From Bacteroidota bacterium (GTDB lineage Bacteria > Bacteroidota > Bacteroidia > B-17B0 > Aurantibacillaceae), in assembly GCA_947449125.1 (NCBI GenBank), contig CANFQR010000032.1, positions 1 to 9,491 of the forward strand: 9,491 nucleotides of DNA, given 5' to 3'. This document shows positions 7,045 to 9,491 of the stretch, one piece after another; position 1 is the first letter of the stretch; every line of letters starts with the position of its first letter. The notes beneath the pieces were generated by a model that saw only the letters and a list, made by a program, of their open reading frames with translations, did no database searches and was not told where the DNA came from. A program made the translations under genes and the position numbers.

Positions 7045-9102
7045 TTATTCTTCGTCTTCGTCTTCATTTGATTTTTTTACATCTTTACCTTTTTCAGGGG
7101 TTTTAGGCGCATTAGGGTCCACAAAATCCCAATTCAATATTTTGAAAGCTGTTCTTCTGTTTAATGCATGTAAGGCCTCTTTCTCTTCTTTAGTTTTTGC
7201 TTTTTCTATTACCTCATCAGTAATTAGCAATTGAGTTTTTCCATAACCCTTCGCTTGAATTCGAGCAGGATTAATTTTCTTTTCAATTACTAAATAATCA
7301 ACACAAGATTGAGCTCTTGCTTGAGAAAGTTCTTGGTTTTTTGCAGCATCACCGCGGCTATCTGTGTGTGAATTTAATTCAATTACAATAGATGGATTAT
7401 CAACTAATGTTTGATATAAAAAAGATAGAGAATCTTTTGATTGAGGTAATAGATCAGCTTTACCTAATTCATATAAAATTTGAGGCATACGAATAAATGG
7501 AACAACAGGAGATAATTCAAAGTCAGCAATAAAATCTTTTGATTTATCAACACCTACAGTGCTTAAAACACGTTGATCTTTTGATGCCAAATAACCTTTA
7601 GTGAAAGATACAGATTTAGTTGATTTATCTGTTATTGTCGTTATTGTATACGTAGTTCTTTCTTTTAATTTGAAATTATAGTTACCATCTTTAGTTGTAT
7701 TAAATTCATTAATAGAACCATCGCTTCCAATAATTTTTACTTTCACTAATTCAACAGCTTCTCCTCTTCCTGCACCAGTTCTGTCATCGCCTTTACTTAA
7801 AGCCATACCTTTTACGTTAAAGCTCAATGGAGGTAAATTAAAGCTGTAAATATCATCACTTCCTTTTCCTCCTTCACGATTACTTGTAAAGTATCCTCTT
7901 GGTTTTTTACCCTCTAAAATAATACCGAAATCATCAAATGATGAATTAATTGGGTATTTCATATTTTCAACAGCTTTGTTAAATTTACCATCAGCCCCAG
8001 CTTCGGCTACAAAAATATCTAAACCTCCCATTCCAGGATGAGTATCGGAAGAGAAATATAATTTTTTACCATCATCAGATATTGTTGGATACATTTCGTT
8101 GCCTTCAGTGTTTATTGCTGGGCCAACGTTAATAGGTTGTCCCCAAACATTAGCTTTTGCGTCGTAGGTACACTTCCAAATATCTAGACCGCCATAGCCG
8201 CCAGACATTCTTGATGTAAAATATAAAACTTTTCCATCCGCAGACAAGGTTGGGTGACCGAATTGAACGCTATCATTACAAAATGGTAATCTTGTAGCTA
8301 CACCCCAAGTGCTACCTTGTTTTTTTGCCATATACAATCCACATTTCGCTTGAATATTTTTTTCTTCAGGACAACGTGTAAAGAAAATCATATCACCTTT
8401 TTTACTTACCCATCCTTGACCTTCGTTAACAGGAGAAGAAACGGCTGGAGGAAGAATAAAAGGAGTTGACCATTTCCCGTTTTTATCAATTTTAGTTTCA
8501 TATAAATCTGAGTGGTTAGAACCCAAGTTAATTTCAGAAGATCCTAATCCTCCTTCTCTACGAGAAGTAATCACTAATGTTTGGTATTTTTTATCGCTAA
8601 AACTAGGAGAATAATCACTTTCCTTAGAGTTTATCAATGACATGTTTTCAATTTTATATCTTTGGGGTGCATCTTTCCATTGCTGAGCTAGTTCACATGA
8701 TTTAACACCAATATCCGCTTTTTTAGCGTCGCCTCCTTTTGCCTTGTAATTGTTATATTCTACAATAGCCTCAGGATATTTCATTTGATTTTTTAATACT
8801 TCTGCAAGGTGCAAATATACAGTTGGGTCATCATAATTAGCGGCAATTGCTTTTTGATAAAAGGTTTCTGCTTCTTTATATTTATTTATTCTTTGAGCGG
8901 CATAACCAGATTTATACATGATCCCAGATTTTTTGTCTTTAGATGCACTTGCATAAGCTTGCTTATACATATTAATTGCATTATCATATTGACGAGCTTC
9001 AAAAGCAGCATCTGCCTTTTTTAATAGTTTTTGAGAAAAAGAATTCGCAACAAAAATGATTAAGATTGCCGCGGTTAAAGTAAACTTAGTAGTGTTTTTC
9101 AT
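7045..9102 (-). CDS. PorE-like OmpA-family protein: signal peptide, TPRs, PD40 propeller, CRD-like domain, OmpA C-terminal domain
   Basis: A 685-residue exported protein predicted to bind peptidoglycan from the periplasm. Order: signal peptide 1-23 (MKNTTKFTLTAAILIIF..., cleavage after SFS before Gln24); TPR-like helical repeats about 25-125 (KKADAAFEARQYDNAINMYK and KYKEAETFYQKAI); a PD40/WD40-like beta-propeller about 150-430 with repeats such as ADGKVLYFTSRMSGGYGGLD and DDGKKLYFSSDTHPGMGGLD; a carboxypeptidase-regulatory-like beta domain about 431-535; an OmpA C-terminal domain about 540-655 with NSHTDSRGD and LSQARAQ, where Asp581 and Arg596 match the diaminopimelate-binding pair; and an acidic tail (NEDEDEE). 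This architecture is that of Porphyromonas PorE (PG1058) of the type IX secretion system, and of several Bacteroidota paralogues. Unlike PorE, as I recall it, there is no lipobox Cys. No porP/sprF neighbour is visible, so the T9SS role is inferred. Start is ATG 9102-9100. The gene seems monocistronic: a terminator follows and hemW diverges upstream. Confidence 0.9.
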   Translation of the reverse strand: MKNTTKFTLTAAILIIFVANSFSQKLLKKADAAFEARQYDNAINMYKQAYASASKDKKSGIMYKSGYAAQRINKYKEAETFYQKAIAANYDDPTVYLHLAEVLKNQMKYPEAIVEYNNYKAKGGDAKKADIGVKSCELAQQWKDAPQRYKIENMSLINSKESDYSPSFSDKKYQTLVITSRREGGLGSSEINLGSNHSDLYETKIDKNGKWSTPFILPPAVSSPVNEGQGWVSKKGDMIFFTRCPEEKNIQAKCGLYMAKKQGSTWGVATRLPFCNDSVQFGHPTLSADGKVLYFTSRMSGGYGGLDIWKCTYDAKANVWGQPINVGPAINTEGNEMYPTISDDGKKLYFSSDTHPGMGGLDIFVAEAGADGKFNKAVENMKYPINSSFDDFGIILEGKKPRGYFTSNREGGKGSDDIYSFNLPPLSFNVKGMALSKGDDRTGAGRGEAVELVKVKIIGSDGSINEFNTTKDGNYNFKLKERTTYTITTITDKSTKSVSFTKGYLASKDQRVLSTVGVDKSKDFIADFELSPVVPFIRMPQILYELGKADLLPQSKDSLSFLYQTLVDNPSIVIELNSHTDSRGDAAKNQELSQARAQSCVDYLVIEKKINPARIQAKGYGKTQLLITDEVIEKAKTKEEKEALHALNRRTAFKILNWDFVDPNAPKTPEKGKDVKKSNEDEDEE

Positions 9103-9255
9103 AGTCTGAATTATGATTAAATAGGCTACTAATATAATAAATATTATACAAATCGTTAAAAAATTAAAATATTTATATGAAACTTGTTCGATTTTAAATT
9201 TTATTAAGTGATAGATTTAAGCTTTCTTTGAAATTACTTATTAAATGAATTAATA
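9103..9255. promoter_or_regulatory. Divergent intergenic spacer between PorE-like gene and hemW; weak promoter candidate
   Basis: This AT-rich spacer must hold promoters for both diverging genes. Facing hemW, TAGATTTA (9212-9219) matches the Bacteroidota -7 consensus TAnnTTTG at all but the last base and would give a leader of about 30 bases. The nearest upstream TTG (9184-9186) is 25 bases away, longer than the usual spacing of about 17-23. I see no good -33/-7 pair facing the PorE-like gene and no clear operator or riboswitch. No small ORF of note is present. Confidence 0.3.
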
Positions 9256-9491
9256 TTGTCTGGGTTGTACATACATATTCCTTTTTGTAAACAAGCCTGC
9301 ACTTATTGTGATTTTCATTTTAGCACAAGTGTAAACTTTAAAGATTTAATGATTAAGTCTTTTATTAAAGAGATAAGCTTGAGGTTTAACTATTTGAAAA
9401 GTAATAAGTTAAATAGTATTTACTTCGGCGGAGGCACTCCAAGTTTGTTAAGTATAAATGAGTTAGAATTATTATTTGACACATTGCATAG
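9256..9491 (+). CDS. hemW: HemW, radical SAM heme chaperone, N-terminal part (partial, runs off window)
   Basis: HemW is a cytoplasmic radical SAM protein of the coproporphyrinogen III dehydrogenase-like family that binds heme and delivers it to haemoproteins; many databases still call it oxygen-independent coproporphyrinogen III oxidase-like. The visible 78 codons read MSGLYIHIPFCKQACTYCDF, with the radical SAM cluster motif CxxxCxYC at Cys11, Cys15 and Cys18, then YFGGGTPSLL (residues 56-65), the glycine-rich S-adenosylmethionine-binding motif. The start is taken as TTG at 9256-9258: it places the initiator exactly where HemW proteins begin (M-x-G-I/L-Y-I-H-I-P), the frame has a TGA at 9229-9231, and there is no ATG between. 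No obvious Shine-Dalgarno sequence is present. The gene is cut at the window end, so the rest of the barrel and the C-terminal HemN-type domain are not visible. Confidence 0.93.
   Translation, partial: MSGLYIHIPFCKQACTYCDFHFSTSVNFKDLMIKSFIKEISLRFNYLKSNKLNSIYFGGGTPSLLSINELELLFDTLH

Noticed and set aside
8809..9024. Plus-strand 71-codon hydrophobic-looking frame.
   Set aside because: It is antisense to the TPR region of the PorE-like gene; its hydrophobicity follows from reading AT-rich sequence backwards.

Overview
The window is AT-rich bacterial chromosomal DNA, most likely from a member of the Bacteroidota. Three things point there: a periplasmic TPR / PD40-propeller / OmpA protein of the PorE kind found with type IX secretion, a dihydroorotase start with the family's DDQVHFREPG signature, and a HemW N-terminus reading IHIPFCKQACTYCDFHFSTS. 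Genus cannot be told from the sequence. Coding density is high, there is no gene-free stretch over 300 bases, and I saw no IS element, CRISPR array, tRNA or rRNA.

Layout. From right to left on the minus strand: a PorE-like OmpA-family protein (7045-9102), ending in a strong hairpin-plus-T-tract terminator (6994-7025); a RecB/AddA-like UvrD-family helicase with a C-terminal PD-(D/E)XK nuclease (3832-6960); an M13 (neprilysin/PepO) metallopeptidase (1731-3740); a PBP4-type D-Ala-D-Ala carboxypeptidase/endopeptidase (307-1737) whose TTG start overlaps the peptidase stop; and the 5' part of dihydroorotase pyrC (1-268). On the plus strand, diverging from the PorE-like gene across a 152-base spacer, is the first part of hemW (9256-9491), cut by the window end.

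How the genes fit together. The four minus-strand genes downstream of the terminator lie close together (91 bases, 7-base overlap, 38 bases) and could be one transcript, but they serve unrelated housekeeping jobs: DNA break repair, periplasmic proteolysis, peptidoglycan trimming and pyrimidine synthesis. Only the peptidase and PBP4 genes look translationally coupled. Three of the six genes (recB-like, dacB, hemW) appear to begin with TTG, and in the two internal genes an in-frame stop just upstream forces this.

The oddest signal is at the left edge. Bases 1-63 are a perfect 27-base inverted repeat around a 9-base loop inside pyrC. Both arms encode the same piece of dihydroorotase, in opposite directions, joined at a TTGCT microhomology. 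This looks like a template-switch or assembly fold-back rather than biology, and the last dihydroorotase residues in this window should not be trusted. I found no convincing undescribed system here.
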